64,000 nucleotides of DNA from Pseudomonas khorasanensis (GTDB taxonomy: Bacteria > Pseudomonadota > Gammaproteobacteria > Pseudomonadales > Pseudomonadaceae), in the NCBI RefSeq assembly GCF_014268505.2, contig NZ_JABWQP020000001.1, forward strand, positions 806,001 to 870,000, in the 5' to 3' direction. The notes under the pieces were generated by a model, which did not search any database, was not told the DNA's origin, and saw only the letters and a program-made list of their open reading frames with translations. Both the position numbers and the translations under genes were made by a program. Positions 49,905 through 59,813 of this stretch are shown here, in pieces; within the stretch, counting starts at the first letter, position 1, and every line of letters starts with the position of its first letter.

Positions 49905-49930
49905 GGCTGTACTCCTGACGATAAAAATCA

Positions 49931-51130
49931 TTAGCTGCGCAGGCGTTGGGCTGTACCTGATCCGCACGTTTGCTTGCGTGGGCGTCCAGAACCGCTCGGG
50001 CTCAACACCATGGCGACGCAAGCCGCCGCCGCAAAAACAGACAGGGCAACGATGACACCTGCCGTCTCCAGCACAGCGCCAAACACCGGTGTGCCCACCG
50101 TTTGGCCAATCGCCAGGAGCAGAAACGGAATGCCGAGGCCCAAGTCCGGGCGATCGGGGAAAAGGTTGATTCCCTGAAGCAGATAAACGCCCGACGAAAC
50201 GATATAGGCTGCGCCGAACAGGCACATTGCCGCGAGGGCATACAGGGGAGATAGACTGGCGCCGGCAAGTCCCAGCGTCCCGAGCGCGATCCCTGCGAGC
50301 GCCAGATGCTGAATACGCGCGACGCCGAATCGGCCGGTCAGCACACCGGTTACGCATCCGCTGATACCGGCCGCGCCTAATAATATCCACGTCCACGCAA
50401 TCGACTGATCGGTAAAACCGGCTTCGCTGCGCAGGATGTCGGCGCCGAACGTCCAGATCGCCGTACTCGCCATCCCCATCAGGAAGGCGCTGGCGCAGAG
50501 AGACGGCACACCGGGCCGGCGCAGCGTTGCCAGCGAAAAATCCTGCTCGACGTCATGCTCAACACGCCGCGGTACCGCAAACCAGAGCCAGACCGTGACG
50601 CCTGCGCCGATTAGTGCGAACAACGCATAAAGCTGTCGCCATTGCCCGGCAGCCAGAATCGCCGCCAAACCTGAAAATACGATGCCCGCCGCTGTTCCGG
50701 CGTTGATAAAGCCGTTGGCACGCGGCCGATCACACTCACTGAGCCGCGCCGCCACTGCGCTGGCCAGTGGCGGCGAGGTCAAACCCGTGCTCAAGCCCGC
50801 CAGCGCCACGCCGCAGCCCAACGCCAACCCCGACGCAGCGAACACGATCAGCCCCATCCCCAGCGACGCGGCTGCGCCGGCCATGACCGTCAAACCGCGC
50901 GGACTGACTTTGCCGCTACCAACAAACGTTGCGACGATGCCAACGCAATAAGCCGCGAATGCACTGCCGCCGATCCAACCGGCATCAGACACACTGAGTG
51001 CCAGATCCTCGCGAATCTGCGGCAGAAGCAAACCATAGGCGAACCGCGCCAGGCCATACGACAACGCCGTCAGGGCGAACGCGGCCGCCACAAGATTGAT
51101 GCCACGCCTCACGAGCCCGGCGTCCGGCAA
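49931..51130 (-). CDS. MFS transporter (YbfB/YjiJ-like)
   Basis: A 399-residue major facilitator with 12 predicted helices. The start reads INLVAAAFALTALSYGLARF, then AYGLLLPQIREDLALSVSDA, the pattern of the YbfB/YjiJ family. Between helices 2 and 3 is FVGSGKVSPRGLTV. The second half is VPSLCASAFLMGMASTAIW, then GRFGVARIQHL. The substrate is unknown; sugar-phosphate or aromatic-compound efflux are possibilities in related genes. The first codon is taken at 51130. A gap of 43 nt separates it from the DUF2934 gene. It commonly accompanies cyo operons in Pseudomonas. Confidence 0.85.
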   Translation of the reverse strand: MPDAGLVRRGINLVAAAFALTALSYGLARFAYGLLLPQIREDLALSVSDAGWIGGSAFAAYCVGIVATFVGSGKVSPRGLTVMAGAAASLGMGLIVFAASGLALGCGVALAGLSTGLTSPPLASAVAARLSECDRPRANGFINAGTAAGIVFSGLAAILAAGQWRQLYALFALIGAGVTVWLWFAVPRRVEHDVEQDFSLATLRRPGVPSLCASAFLMGMASTAIWTFGADILRSEAGFTDQSIAWTWILLGAAGISGCVTGVLTGRFGVARIQHLALAGIALGTLGLAGASLSPLYALAAMCLFGAAYIVSSGVYLLQGINLFPDRPDLGLGIPFLLLAIGQTVGTPVFGAVLETAGVIVALSVFAAAACVAMVLSPSGSGRPRKQTCGSGTAQRLRS

Positions 51131-51173
51131 CTTAAACCGATTTCAATACGCGCCAACGCGCAACCTGACAAAG

Positions 51174-51416
51174 TCATTTGGCGGCAGACGTGGTTTTCTT
51201 GCGCGTTCTGGTGGCGGGGGCAGCAGTCGCAGTCTTGGCCTTTTTCCGTGGAGCCGGCGGCGCCACGCTGCTGGCGACCGAACCGGGCAAGCCATCGGAG
51301 TCGAACGCATCCAGCTCGGCTCGGGCCTGCAGCCAGTGTTCGAAGTCATTTCCGTGCGGCCGGCCTTGTTCTTCCCAGAGGCGATAAGCAATTTTTCTGA
51401 TGGTTTCCTCGTCCAT
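51174..51416 (-). CDS. DUF2934-domain small protein
   Basis: 80 residues. The N-terminal DUF2934 motif is clear: IRKIAYRLWEEQGRPHGNDF, then EHWLQARAELDAF (about 5-37). The tail is a low-complexity Ala/Lys/Pro/Thr stretch (KKAKTATAAPATRTRKKTTS), basic and probably nucleic-acid binding. The start at 51416 has AGGAGA 8 nt upstream. The function of the family is not known; members are often stress-associated. Its neighbours are the metallothionein and the MFS gene. Confidence 0.8.
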   Translation of the reverse strand: MDEETIRKIAYRLWEEQGRPHGNDFEHWLQARAELDAFDSDGLPGSVASSVAPPAPRKKAKTATAAPATRTRKKTTSAAK

Positions 51417-51474
51417 TTTCGTTCTCTCCTGCAGATGGAAAATCAATGCCTTGAAGACAGGCACAATTGCGCGC

Positions 51475-51735
51475 TCACGGCGAGATGGGATCGCTCGCGG
51501 GAAAGGTTTCCTCTACCGCCTCATCCAGCTTCGAATCACTTACATTGCGTTCATCAGCCCCAAGGTTTTGCTCGCAATGACAAGCAGGGGACGGGCAGGG
51601 AAGGCCCTGCGGGTGGAGATCTGCGCAGGCCTGGCTGCAATAGTGTTTGCCATCACGCTTGAATGTTTCGTCAGAGCTGCAAGCGCAGGTGCAGTTGGGG
51701 CAGGCGCAATCGGGTGTTGAAGAATCGTTAGCCAT
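51475..51735 (-). CDS. Bacterial metallothionein
   Basis: 86 residues, 10 cysteines in the N-terminal 54 (CACPNCTCACSSDETF, YCSQACADLH, CPSPACHCEQ), with His residues. This is the SmtA/BmtA-type zinc-finger-containing metallothionein of Pseudomonas that binds Zn, Cd or Cu. The C-terminal extension (KLDEAVEETFPASDPISP) is an unrelated acidic motif shared with other small Pseudomonas proteins. The ATG at 51735, with GGAGG 5 nt upstream, overlaps the cyoE stop by 8 nt, so it may be expressed with the oxidase operon. Confidence 0.9.
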   Translation of the reverse strand: MANDSSTPDCACPNCTCACSSDETFKRDGKHYCSQACADLHPQGLPCPSPACHCEQNLGADERNVSDSKLDEAVEETFPASDPISP

Positions 51736-52750
51736 GTATTTCCTCCAGATTGTTTGGTGCGGTAGATACCGATTCTGATAACCCGCCACGCGCCAGCGTT
51801 TGATGATTTTCCAGCACGCCCGATGAGCGGTAGAGCGCAGCAGGCGATGGCAACACCGCGTTCAGTGCCAGGGAGAGATTGAGGGCGAGGATCAAAACGA
51901 TCGATACGCTGAAAATACGCCGCGCCCAGGCCCTTGCCGTGCCGGTTGGCACCGGTCGAGACGCGAGGTAAAACCAATACCCGCCCAGGCAGAAGATCAC
52001 CAGTGGGTACGAAACATTGATGTCCGCAACCCCGCCCAATATCACGGCGCTGACCAGGAACGCGGCCATGTAGATTTTGATCTCGCGTCTGGCTTTGCCG
52101 AGCGTCAGCGTTGGCAGCCCGGCGGCGCGAAAGTCTTCATGGCGCATGACGGTGATCGCATGAGAATGGGGCATCTGCCAACAGCAGAACACGATGATCA
52201 GCATCAGCGCTGTGGCATCGAAACTGGCGGTCACGGCGCAGTAACCGACCACGGGCGGCATGGCGCCGGACAGGCTGCCGACCAGCGTGCCCCAGTGCGA
52301 ACGGCGCTTCATCAGGCAGGTGTAGACGCCTGCGTAAACGATCAAACCGACAGCCGCCATCGCGCAGGCGAGCGGCGTGGTGCCCGCCCACAACAACCCG
52401 AAGCCGATCAGCCCCAGAACCGCCGCGTAACAAAACGCGCCGGGCAACGACACCGCGCGAACAGCCAATGCCCGATGACACGTGCGTACCATGCGCCGGT
52501 CGATATCACGGTCGACGCAGTTATTGATCACGCAACCGCAGGCGATGACCAGTGCTGTGCCGAGGAGGGCGGCCAACAGATGCGCCATGGAAACCGGACG
52601 GCCACTTGCAGCGAGCAAGTAACCGCCGAACACCGAAGCCAGGTTGCCGACGATGATCCCGGGTTTGGTCAGTTCCAGCCCGACATTCAGCGACAGCCGC
52701 CATTGCTTCAGTGCGCCAGCATGTTGTGGTGAATGCTGTTCATGATCCAT
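51728..52750 (-). CDS. cyoE: Protohaem IX farnesyltransferase (haem O synthase)
   Basis: A 340-residue UbiA-family membrane enzyme that farnesylates haem B to haem O for the cytochrome bo3 oxidase. Motifs: LTKPGIIVGNLASVFGGYLL, CVINNCVDRDIDRRM (first D-x3-D; N-x3-D-x2-D-x-x-M), YTCLMKRRSHWGTLVGSLSG, and WQMPHSHAITVMRHEDFRAA with the second Asp-rich loop. The ATG at 52750 overlaps cyoD by 43 nt and lacks a strong ribosome site. A start inside the overlap may be used. A C-terminal extension of about 35 residues follows the last helix. Confidence 0.93.
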   Translation of the reverse strand: MDHEQHSPQHAGALKQWRLSLNVGLELTKPGIIVGNLASVFGGYLLAASGRPVSMAHLLAALLGTALVIACGCVINNCVDRDIDRRMVRTCHRALAVRAVSLPGAFCYAAVLGLIGFGLLWAGTTPLACAMAAVGLIVYAGVYTCLMKRRSHWGTLVGSLSGAMPPVVGYCAVTASFDATALMLIIVFCCWQMPHSHAITVMRHEDFRAAGLPTLTLGKARREIKIYMAAFLVSAVILGGVADINVSYPLVIFCLGGYWFYLASRPVPTGTARAWARRIFSVSIVLILALNLSLALNAVLPSPAALYRSSGVLENHQTLARGGLSESVSTAPNNLEEIHG

Positions 52751-53046
52751 AGCGAAAGCCCAACCAGCAGAAGAATGATGACGGCGGAAAAGATCAGCGC
52801 GATCAGGTTCCAGCGTTGCTCCTTGGCGGTGTCCAGGTGCAGGAAGTATTTGAGGTGCACGAAAATCTGCACCACACCCAGCGCGACCACCACCCACGCG
52901 GTGACGCTTCGCGGCAACGTCGGGTACATGACCAGGCCAAACGGGATCACCGTCAGGATCACCGAAATGATGAAGCCGACCATGTACGAACGGCTGCTGC
53001 CATGGCTGGTGCCGGCACTGCTATGAATCGGACTCTGGTTATACAT
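52708..53046 (-). CDS. cyoD: Cytochrome bo3 ubiquinol oxidase subunit IV
   Basis: 112 residues with three transmembrane helices (about 22-42, 48-68, 82-102). Recognised from RSYMVGFIISVILTVIPFGL, then VVQIFVHLKYFLHLDTAKEQ, the CyoD signature. It helps assemble subunit I of the oxidase and its copper site. It starts 1 nt after cyoC's stop codon and overlaps cyoE, in the order cyoABCDE. Confidence 0.95.
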   Translation of the reverse strand: MYNQSPIHSSAGTSHGSSRSYMVGFIISVILTVIPFGLVMYPTLPRSVTAWVVVALGVVQIFVHLKYFLHLDTAKEQRWNLIALIFSAVIILLLVGLSLWIMNSIHHNMLAH

Positions 53047-53047
53047 G

Positions 53048-53662
53048 TCACACCACCCCTAGCAGATAAACCACGGTAAATACGCAGATCCACACCACGT
53101 CGAGGAAGTGCCAGAACAGGCTCAGGCAGCTCAGACGCGTGGTGTTGGTATTGGTCAGACCACGGCTGTGAATCTGCGCCATCAGTACCGCCATCCACAC
53201 CAGACCACTGAGCACGTGCGCGCCGTGGGTGCCGACAAGGGTGAAGAACGCCGTGAGGAAAGCGCTCCGATCCGGCCCGTAGCCTTCCTGGATCAGGTGA
53301 TGGAATTCATTGATCTCCATGGCGATGAAGCCGCAACCCAATACGAACGTTACGCCCAGCCAACGCAGCACATGAGATTTGTCATTGCGATTCATCGCCA
53401 GCATTGCGTAGCCGTAGGTGATGCTGCTCAACAGCAGCAACGCGGTTTCGGCGAGAACGTAAGGCAGCTCGAAAATGTCGATGGTCGATGGGCCGCCAGC
53501 GACGCTGTCGCGCAATACTGCATACCCTGCGAACAGCGTCGCGAACAGGATGCAGTCGGTCATCAGGTAAATCCAGAAACCGAAGATGCGCATCGATCCC
53601 GCGTCTTCATGGCCATGTTCATGGCTGTGCGCGATGTCTTTTTCCAGGACGATATTGGACAT
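53048..53662 (-). CDS. cyoC: Cytochrome bo3 ubiquinol oxidase subunit III
   Basis: 204 residues with five helices. It has the subunit-III pattern: [20 protein letters not shown], then [35 protein letters not shown], and [15 protein letters not shown]. The Met-rich start is [20 protein letters not shown], with a His-rich head. Length and helix order match E. coli CyoC. It lies 2 nt after cyoB and 1 nt before cyoD in the compact operon. Confidence 0.96.
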   Translation of the reverse strand: MSNIVLEKDIAHSHEHGHEDAGSMRIFGFWIYLMTDCILFATLFAGYAVLRDSVAGGPSTIDIFELPYVLAETALLLLSSITYGYAMLAMNRNDKSHVLRWLGVTFVLGCGFIAMEINEFHHLIQEGYGPDRSAFLTAFFTLVGTHGAHVLSGLVWMAVLMAQIHSRGLTNTNTTRLSCLSLFWHFLDVVWICVFTVVYLLGVV

Positions 53663-53664
53663 GT

Positions 53665-55638
53665 TCAGGCCTCCGCCAAATCTTTGAGACGCGCTTTTTC
53701 AATCCGCGCGACTTCGTGCGCCGGGACGAAATAATCGATGTCTTCGTCGTAGCTGCGCACGACCATCGCCACGACCGAGGCGACCAACCCGAAGATCGCC
53801 AGCCACCAGATGTGCCACACCAGGGCGAAGCTGCAGATCAGCGCAAAGACGCTGATGACCAGGCCAGCGGAGGTGTTGCGCGGCATATGGATGGCCCGGT
53901 AGTCGGTGTGACTGAGCGTACTGACGCCGCGCTCCTTCATGCCCCAATAGGCATCGAGGTCGTCGACCTTCGGTTGCTCGGCGAAGTTGTAGAACGGTGG
54001 TGGCGAGGACGTGGCCCACTCCAGTGTCCGGCCATCCCACGGGTCGCCGGTCAGGTCGCGGTATTTCGCGCGATTGCGGATGCTCACGTACAGCTGCAGC
54101 GCCTGTGCGGACACGCCGCACAGAATGATGCCGACGCCGACCAGTTCCAGCAGCAGCCACGGTTGCCAGGCCGGGTTGTCGAAATGGTTGAGGCGTCGGG
54201 TCATGCCCATGAAGCCAAGCACGTAAGACGGCATGAACGCGAAGTAGAAACCGATGAGCCAGCACCAGAAGGCGATGCGCCCGAGCCGGTCGTTGAGGCG
54301 GAAGCCGAAGGCTTTCGGGAACCAGTAGGTCAGTCCGGCCATGTAGCCGAACACGGCACCGCCGATGATCACGTTATGGAAGTGCGCAATCAGGAACAGG
54401 CTGTTGTGCAGCAGGAAGTCCGCCCCCGGCACCGCAAGCAGCACCCCGGTCATCCCGCCAATACTGAACGTGACGATAAAGCCCAGCGTCCACAGCATTG
54501 GCGTTTCGAAGCGCACCCGGCCGCGATACATGGTGAACAGCCAGGTGAAGATTTTCACCCCGGTCGGCACCGCAATAATCATCGTCATGATGCCGAAGAA
54601 CGCATTGACGTTGGCCCCCGCGCCCATGGTGAAGAAGTGGTGCAACCAAACGATGAACGACAGGATCGTGATTGCAATCGTCGCCCATACCAGTGAGACG
54701 TAGCCGAACAGACGCTTGCTGCTGAAGGTCGCGGCGATTTCGGAAAAGACCCCAAACGCCGGCAGGATCAGGATGTACACCTCCGGGTGACCCCAGGCCC
54801 AGATGAGGTTGACGTACATCATCGGGTTGCCGCCGGCCTCGTTGGTGAAAAAATGCATGCCCAGATAACGATCGAGGGTGAGCATCAACAGGGTGGCGGT
54901 GAGGATCGGGAACGAGGCGAGGATCAGGACCGAGGTGCACAACGCGTTCCAGGTGAACACGGGCATCTTGAACAGGGTCATGCCTTCGGTGCGCATCTTC
55001 AGAATCGTCACGAAGAAGTTGACCCCGGTTAATAACGTGCCGATGCCGGATATCTGTAATGACCAGATGTAGTAATCGACGCCCACCCCGGGGCTGTAGC
55101 CGAGCTCGGAAAGGGGCGGGTAGGCGACCCAACCGGTGCGCGCGAATTCACCCACGCCGAGCGAAATATTCACCAGCGCCGCGCCGACCACGAACAGCCA
55201 GAAACTCAGGGCGTTGAGGAACGGATACGCCACGTCGCGAGCGCCGATTTGCAACGGCACGACGATGTTCATCAGGCCGACCACGAACGGCATGGCCATG
55301 AAGAAAATCATGATCACACCGTGGGCAGTGAAGATCTGGTCGTAGTGTTCCGGCGGCAGATAACCCGGTCCACCACTGGACGCCATGGCCTGCTGGGTGC
55401 GCATCATGATCGCATCGGAGAAGCCGCGCAGCAGCATGACCAGGGCAACGATGATGTACATGCAGCCGATTTTCTTGTGGTCGACCGAGGTGAACCACTC
55501 GCGCCAGAGGTAGCCCCACTTGCGCTTCCAGGTGACGGTGCCGACAAGGGCAAAACCCATCAGGCCGACGATAGCCAGGGTGTACATGACAATCGGCTCG
55601 TGGAATGGAACGGCGTCCCATGAGAGTTTCCCGAACAT
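53665..55638 (-). CDS. cyoB: Cytochrome bo3 ubiquinol oxidase subunit I
   Basis: A 657-residue haem-copper oxidase core with low-spin haem b, haem o3 and CuB. The ubiquinone site residues of E. coli (Arg71, Asp75, His98, Gln101) correspond to RGFSDAIMM and [12 protein letters not shown]. The H-x3-Y crosslink and CuB region is [19 protein letters not shown], with HH in [12 protein letters not shown]. The haem ligands appear in [11 protein letters not shown]. The K-channel region is present. It oxidises ubiquinol and pumps protons in the inner membrane. It starts 2 nt after cyoA's stop. Confidence 0.97.
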   Translation of the reverse strand: MFGKLSWDAVPFHEPIVMYTLAIVGLMGFALVGTVTWKRKWGYLWREWFTSVDHKKIGCMYIIVALVMLLRGFSDAIMMRTQQAMASSGGPGYLPPEHYDQIFTAHGVIMIFFMAMPFVVGLMNIVVPLQIGARDVAYPFLNALSFWLFVVGAALVNISLGVGEFARTGWVAYPPLSELGYSPGVGVDYYIWSLQISGIGTLLTGVNFFVTILKMRTEGMTLFKMPVFTWNALCTSVLILASFPILTATLLMLTLDRYLGMHFFTNEAGGNPMMYVNLIWAWGHPEVYILILPAFGVFSEIAATFSSKRLFGYVSLVWATIAITILSFIVWLHHFFTMGAGANVNAFFGIMTMIIAVPTGVKIFTWLFTMYRGRVRFETPMLWTLGFIVTFSIGGMTGVLLAVPGADFLLHNSLFLIAHFHNVIIGGAVFGYMAGLTYWFPKAFGFRLNDRLGRIAFWCWLIGFYFAFMPSYVLGFMGMTRRLNHFDNPAWQPWLLLELVGVGIILCGVSAQALQLYVSIRNRAKYRDLTGDPWDGRTLEWATSSPPPFYNFAEQPKVDDLDAYWGMKERGVSTLSHTDYRAIHMPRNTSAGLVISVFALICSFALVWHIWWLAIFGLVASVVAMVVRSYDEDIDYFVPAHEVARIEKARLKDLAEA

Positions 55639-55640
55639 TT

Positions 55641-56570
55641 TTAGCGCTCCTCGGCCAGCAGACTCGGTTGTTGTTTGACGCGTGCATCGTCGCTGTTGCG
55701 TTGCACCTGAGTTTCCTTCTTGCGGGGTGCCTTGTTCATCCCTTCATACTTGTCGACGATGTCGAGAAACATTCGCTCCTGAACAGCCGAGTAATAAGTA
55801 ATCTCGTGCCTGATTGAAGGTTTGGCCAACTCTGTGTAACTGGCTTGGTCAAGTTTGCGCGGCGCCGCTTTCACTTTATTGACCCAGGCTTCGTAATCCG
55901 CACCACTGAGCGACAGTGTGCTGAAGTGCATGTCGGAGAAACCGTGGCCGTTATAGTTCGCGGCGATTCCGCGGTATTGGCCGATTTCATTGGCGATCAG
56001 ATGTAACTTGGTCTGCATGCCCGCCATGGCATATATCTGCCCACCGAGCGCGGGTATAAAGAATGAAGTCATGGCCGCGTCCGAAGTGACAGTGAAACTC
56101 ACCGGCGTGTTGACCGGTATTGCCAATTCATTGACCGAGGCAATGCCAAGATCGGGGTAAATGAACAGCCATTTCCAGTCCGTCGCAACCACTTGCACAT
56201 TGACTGGCGGCACGTCCGAATCCAGCGGTCGATACGGGTCCAGTGCATGAGTGGTTTCCCACGTCACCCAGCCCAGCACACAGATAATCAGGAACGGCAC
56301 GCCCCAAACCACGGCTTCGATCTTGTGTGAACTGGCCCAGCGCGGTGAATACCGAGCCTTTTTGTTGGTGGCGCGGTAGCGGTAGGCAAACACGAAGGTC
56401 ATGACGATGACCGGGACGACCACCAACAGCATGAGGCCGGTTGCGAGGATGATCAGGTCGCGTTCATCACGGGCCACAGCGCCCTTGGGATTGAACACCA
56501 CCAGGTTGCAACCGGCGAGCAGAACGCTGGTAGCGAGATAGACCAGGCAATAGCTGATTGTTCGCTTCAT
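55641..56570 (-). CDS. cyoA: Cytochrome bo3 ubiquinol oxidase subunit II
   Basis: A 309-residue lipoprotein with signal peptide and lipobox LLAGC (Cys21), two transmembrane helices (about 43-63, 86-106), and a periplasmic cupredoxin domain. It shows [20 protein letters not shown], and [20 protein letters not shown], where quinol oxidases have lost the CuA ligands. A C-terminal helical region (ARKKETQ-like, charged) follows. The ATG at 56570 with AGGAG 6 nt upstream is clear; the frame is open far upstream but not coding. It heads the cyoABCDE operon. Confidence 0.96.
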   Translation of the reverse strand: MKRTISYCLVYLATSVLLAGCNLVVFNPKGAVARDERDLIILATGLMLLVVVPVIVMTFVFAYRYRATNKKARYSPRWASSHKIEAVVWGVPFLIICVLGWVTWETTHALDPYRPLDSDVPPVNVQVVATDWKWLFIYPDLGIASVNELAIPVNTPVSFTVTSDAAMTSFFIPALGGQIYAMAGMQTKLHLIANEIGQYRGIAANYNGHGFSDMHFSTLSLSGADYEAWVNKVKAAPRKLDQASYTELAKPSIRHEITYYSAVQERMFLDIVDKYEGMNKAPRKKETQVQRNSDDARVKQQPSLLAEER

Positions 56571-56973
56571 ACATGCTCCTGTTCTCTGCATCGATCCTTG
56601 TTTTACGCCGAAACTGCGACGCAACTTATGAGTAGGGCAATAGCGCTTCGCTTGTTTTAGAAGCGAAGCGAAGTTAGCCCGCCAGTTTATTCGGGCAACA
56701 GTTAACCCTCGACAGAAAACACTGTTTCTGTACCGGCTTATCATCACTGGCTGAGTAACGAGTTGTAGTTGAGCTCGCCTGGGCCACGAACTTTTTGAAT
56801 AAGCGCTCGGGCATTGGTTTGACAAAATGTTTCGCAAGCTGACGAACGGTTGAACTAGCGAAACGGCGAGCAGGAACGGACGGGCTATGCTGGAAATGCC
56901 TCTTGGCAAACCGGGAATCATCCAGCGAGAAGATGGGTCTTTGAAGTCAGTGGATTCAGTTCAGGAGTACGAC
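56571..56973. other. Intergenic region upstream of cyoA, 403 bp
   Basis: It holds the divergent promoters of cyoA (minus strand) and of the small acidic protein (plus strand). TTGACAAAATG near 56817 could serve as a -35 region of the plus-strand promoter. No gene is visible, but a 117-codon upstream extension of cyoA is open, owing to the reading frame rather than to coding. Confidence 0.4.
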
Positions 56974-57288
56974 ATGTTCATACGCGGCGAAACCTACAAC
57001 AAATGGAAAGCGACGGAAAAGGAAGAGAAGTGCCACACGGAAGAAGTCGAAAACGGCTGCCACATCGAGGTTCGGACTCGCGAGGCCGATGACGGCGACA
57101 TAGAGATGTTTATCAGCGTTTACACCGCAACCGGTGACTGCGCCGTCGAACGCATCAAAAAGCTGCCCGGCGAAGAATGGACGGTTGAGGATGCGCTCAA
57201 GCGCGGTCTCGATCAGGCAGAACGAATCGCCGGCGGTGAGTCCGGGCGATTGTCCTGTGCCGACGCGCACGGTCACGACGATGAGTGA
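56974..57288 (+). CDS. Small acidic protein of unknown function
   Basis: 104 residues, very rich in Glu/Asp/Lys: YNKWKATEKEEKCHTEEVEN, CHIEVRTREADDGDIEMFIS, VYTATGDCAVERIKKLPGEE, WTVEDALKRGLDQAERIAGG. It contains four Cys and three His, so metal binding is possible. The ATG at 56974 follows AGGAG at 7 nt. No family recognised; the fold could be a small alpha/beta stress protein. It is transcribed towards galE, which runs the other way, so it is alone. Confidence 0.65.
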   Translation: MFIRGETYNKWKATEKEEKCHTEEVENGCHIEVRTREADDGDIEMFISVYTATGDCAVERIKKLPGEEWTVEDALKRGLDQAERIAGGESGRLSCADAHGHDDE

Positions 57289-57301
57289 CCGCGCGCCACG
57301 T

Positions 57302-58327
57302 TCAATTGGCCTGGCGAACGTCAACCTGCCCGAGCTGGTTGGACTGCCAGCGCCAGGCATCGGCGAGCATGCTTTGCAGTGAGCGGCTCGCCTGCCAACC
57401 CAGTTCCTCAATGGCTTTTTGTGGGTTGGCCCAGCACCGGGCGATGTCACCCGGCCGTCGCGCTTCGATGCTCAGCGGGATTTTGATGCCAGTGACCTGC
57501 TCAAAGGCGCTGACCACCTCCAGCACCGAGTATCCGCGCCCGGTGCCAAGGTTCCAGATGCTCACGCCACGCCGACCGCGCAGTGTATCCAGCGCGCAGA
57601 CATGGCCTAGCGCGAGGTCGACGACGTGCAGATAATCGCGAACGCCCGTACCGTCCAGGGTCGGGTAATCGTTGCCGAACACTGACAGATGCGGGCGCTG
57701 GCCACTGGCGACCTCCAGCAGATAAGGCAACAGATTGTTTGGCGTACTGGTGGGTGCCTCGCCGAGCAATCCCGAGGGGTGCGCGCCGATCGGGTTGAAA
57801 TAACGCAGCAGGCCGATCGACCAGCGCGGGTCGGAGCTGGCGACACTCTTCATGATGTTTTCCGACATCAGTTTCGACATCCCATAGGGATTGGTCGGCT
57901 GACCCGTGGCGCAGGCTTCGTTGATCGGCAGGGTGGCGCAGTCGCCATAAACGGTTGCCGATGAACTGAACACCAAATGAAAGACACCGGCCTGGGCCAT
58001 GGCCTGGCACAGCGTCAGGCTCCCACCGACGTTGGTGTCGAAATAGCGCAGGGGTTCGCGCACGCTTTCACCGACGGCTTTCAGACCAGCGCAATGCACG
58101 ACGGCATCGATCGGGTAATCGTGCAGCAACGTGTCGAGCAGCCGCCGATTACGCACATCACCCTGAATGAACTCCGGCCGTTTTCCGGCCAGCGTACTGA
58201 TGCGCTCGATTGCCGCACGCTGGCTGTTGCACAAGTTGTCGAGGATCAACACCTCTTCGCCCTGGCCCAGCCATTCCAGCGCGACGTGCGCACCGATATA
58301 ACCCGCACCGCCCGTAATCAAAATCAT
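57302..58327 (-). CDS. galE: UDP-glucose 4-epimerase
   Basis: A 341-residue short-chain dehydrogenase-fold epimerase that interconverts UDP-Glc and UDP-Gal. NAD site GGAGYIGAHVALEW (about 7-20), DNLCNSQ, and FQ/EFIQGDVRN. Catalytic SSSATVYG and the Tyr-x3-Lys pair YGMSKL. LLRYFNPIGAHPSGLLGE with sugar-binding residues, and YLHVVDLALGH. The ATG at 58327 lies after GAGGGTGGGCGC. It runs divergently from the glycosyltransferase-glf operon and would supply UDP-Gal for UDP-galactofuranose. Confidence 0.95.
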   Translation of the reverse strand: MILITGGAGYIGAHVALEWLGQGEEVLILDNLCNSQRAAIERISTLAGKRPEFIQGDVRNRRLLDTLLHDYPIDAVVHCAGLKAVGESVREPLRYFDTNVGGSLTLCQAMAQAGVFHLVFSSSATVYGDCATLPINEACATGQPTNPYGMSKLMSENIMKSVASSDPRWSIGLLRYFNPIGAHPSGLLGEAPTSTPNNLLPYLLEVASGQRPHLSVFGNDYPTLDGTGVRDYLHVVDLALGHVCALDTLRGRRGVSIWNLGTGRGYSVLEVVSAFEQVTGIKIPLSIEARRPGDIARCWANPQKAIEELGWQASRSLQSMLADAWRWQSNQLGQVDVRQAN

Positions 58328-58643
58328 GCGCCCACCCTCAAGTACCGCCATCGATCAATGGCTGTGTGAATGATTTCTGCGCGCCTGTACGGCGGCAAAA
58401 CCATGGTTGTCCTGATAGGTAGGGGGTGTTTTTTTCGCCGAGTTCAACCCGCTTTGCCAGCCGGTATGTGCAGTTCATCGGCTTCGATCAACGTTCGTTT
58501 GAACGCCCTGTGAACATCGCATTTCCAACAATCAAGAGCCGTACGGCCTCATCGAGACATGCCATGCACTTGCTGTGTCGACAAGTGTGACGGTCCGATG
58601 GCTCGGCACCGCGTTATCTTTTTTTCTTGATGAGGATCTGACC
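58328..58643. other. Intergenic region between galE and glycosyltransferase, 316 bp
   Basis: Divergent promoter region; it contains no gene that I can support. The weak GTG-initiated extension into 58575-58643 lacks a ribosome site. Confidence 0.4.
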
Positions 58644-59813
58644 ATGAACCTTGCAGAACAACCCGAGGTGCTCGCCCTGGCGAGCGTGCAAAACGCCGTT
58701 GAAACATCGCTTCAGGTGCGTCCCACGTTGGTATGCCTGTCGCATTTGCGTTGGGGATTTGTTTATCAGCGGCCGCAGCACGTCATGTCGCGATTGGCGA
58801 AAAACTACGACGTGGTTTTTTTTGAGGAGCCGATATTCTTCGAAGGCGACGCGCCCAGGCTTGACGTCTCGAACCCGGCAGCCGGTATAGAAGTGGCGGT
58901 GCCGCATTTGCCTTTCGGCATGAGCGGTGAGGCCATTGATCAGGCGCAACGGCAATTACTTGATAAGCACCTCGCAGGCCGCGTGCAAGGCGATCTTCTG
59001 CTTTGGTATTTCACACCCATGAGTCTGTTGTTCACCGAGCACCTGGACGCTCGGGTCACCGTCTATGACTGCATGGATGAGCTGTCCGCTTTCATGGGTG
59101 CGCCCGCGCGACTGATCGAAATGGAACAGCAACTGATGGCCCGGGCCGACGTGGTGTTTACCGGTGGTGTCAGCCTGTGGGAGGTCAAGCAGCGCCAGCA
59201 CGGCAATGCTTATCCGGTACCGAGCAGTGTCGACATCGCGCATTTCGCGGCGGCGCGGCAGGCGTTGCCGGAACCTGCCGACCAGACATCGATAGCGCGG
59301 CCACGCCTGGGTTTCTTCGGCGTGATCGATGAACGCTTCGATATCGAACTGATCGATCGCGTGGCGGCAATGCGCACTGACTGGCAGATCGTCCTGATCG
59401 GGCCGGTGGTGAAGATCGATCCGCAGACGCTGCCGCTACGCCCGAACATTCATTATCTGGGCGCACGGCAATACGCTGAACTGCCGGACTACCTCGCTGG
59501 CTGGGACGTGGCGCTGATGCCATTCGCACTCAACGCGTCCACGCGGTTTATCAGCCCGACCAAAACGCCCGAATATCTCGCCGGCGGATGCCCGGTGGTC
59601 TCGACACCGATTCATGATGTCGTCAGCGGATACGGCGAAAGCGGCGCGGTGTTCATTGCCGATACCGCCGAGGCGTTCGTCGAGGCAATCGAAAACGCTC
59701 TGCCTCTCAAAGGCACGGCCCAATTTCTGCAACGTGCCGATGCTGCCATCGCGGGCATGTCGTGGGATAACACCAGCCGCTTCATGCAGGAGCAAATCGA
59801 ATGCCTACGATAA
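58644..59813 (+). CDS. Glycosyltransferase (GT4-like fold)
   Basis: 389 residues. The N-terminal half opens VCLSHLRWGFVYQRPQHVMS, continues with RLAKNYDVVFFEEPIFF, and has the nucleotide-sugar region VTVYDCMDELSAFMGAP. The C-terminal half has PRLGFFGVIDERFDIELIDR, PNIHYLGARQYAELPDYLAG, and FALNASTRFISPTKTPEYLA, then GGCPVVSTPIHDVV. This is the GT-B fold donor site of GT4-type enzymes. The 'RPQHVMSRLAK' opening marks a subgroup often adjacent to glf. It may transfer galactofuranose or another hexose. The ATG at 58644 follows GAGG at 9 nt. It overlaps glf by 13 nt. Confidence 0.85.
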   Translation: MNLAEQPEVLALASVQNAVETSLQVRPTLVCLSHLRWGFVYQRPQHVMSRLAKNYDVVFFEEPIFFEGDAPRLDVSNPAAGIEVAVPHLPFGMSGEAIDQAQRQLLDKHLAGRVQGDLLLWYFTPMSLLFTEHLDARVTVYDCMDELSAFMGAPARLIEMEQQLMARADVVFTGGVSLWEVKQRQHGNAYPVPSSVDIAHFAAARQALPEPADQTSIARPRLGFFGVIDERFDIELIDRVAAMRTDWQIVLIGPVVKIDPQTLPLRPNIHYLGARQYAELPDYLAGWDVALMPFALNASTRFISPTKTPEYLAGGCPVVSTPIHDVVSGYGESGAVFIADTAEAFVEAIENALPLKGTAQFLQRADAAIAGMSWDNTSRFMQEQIECLR

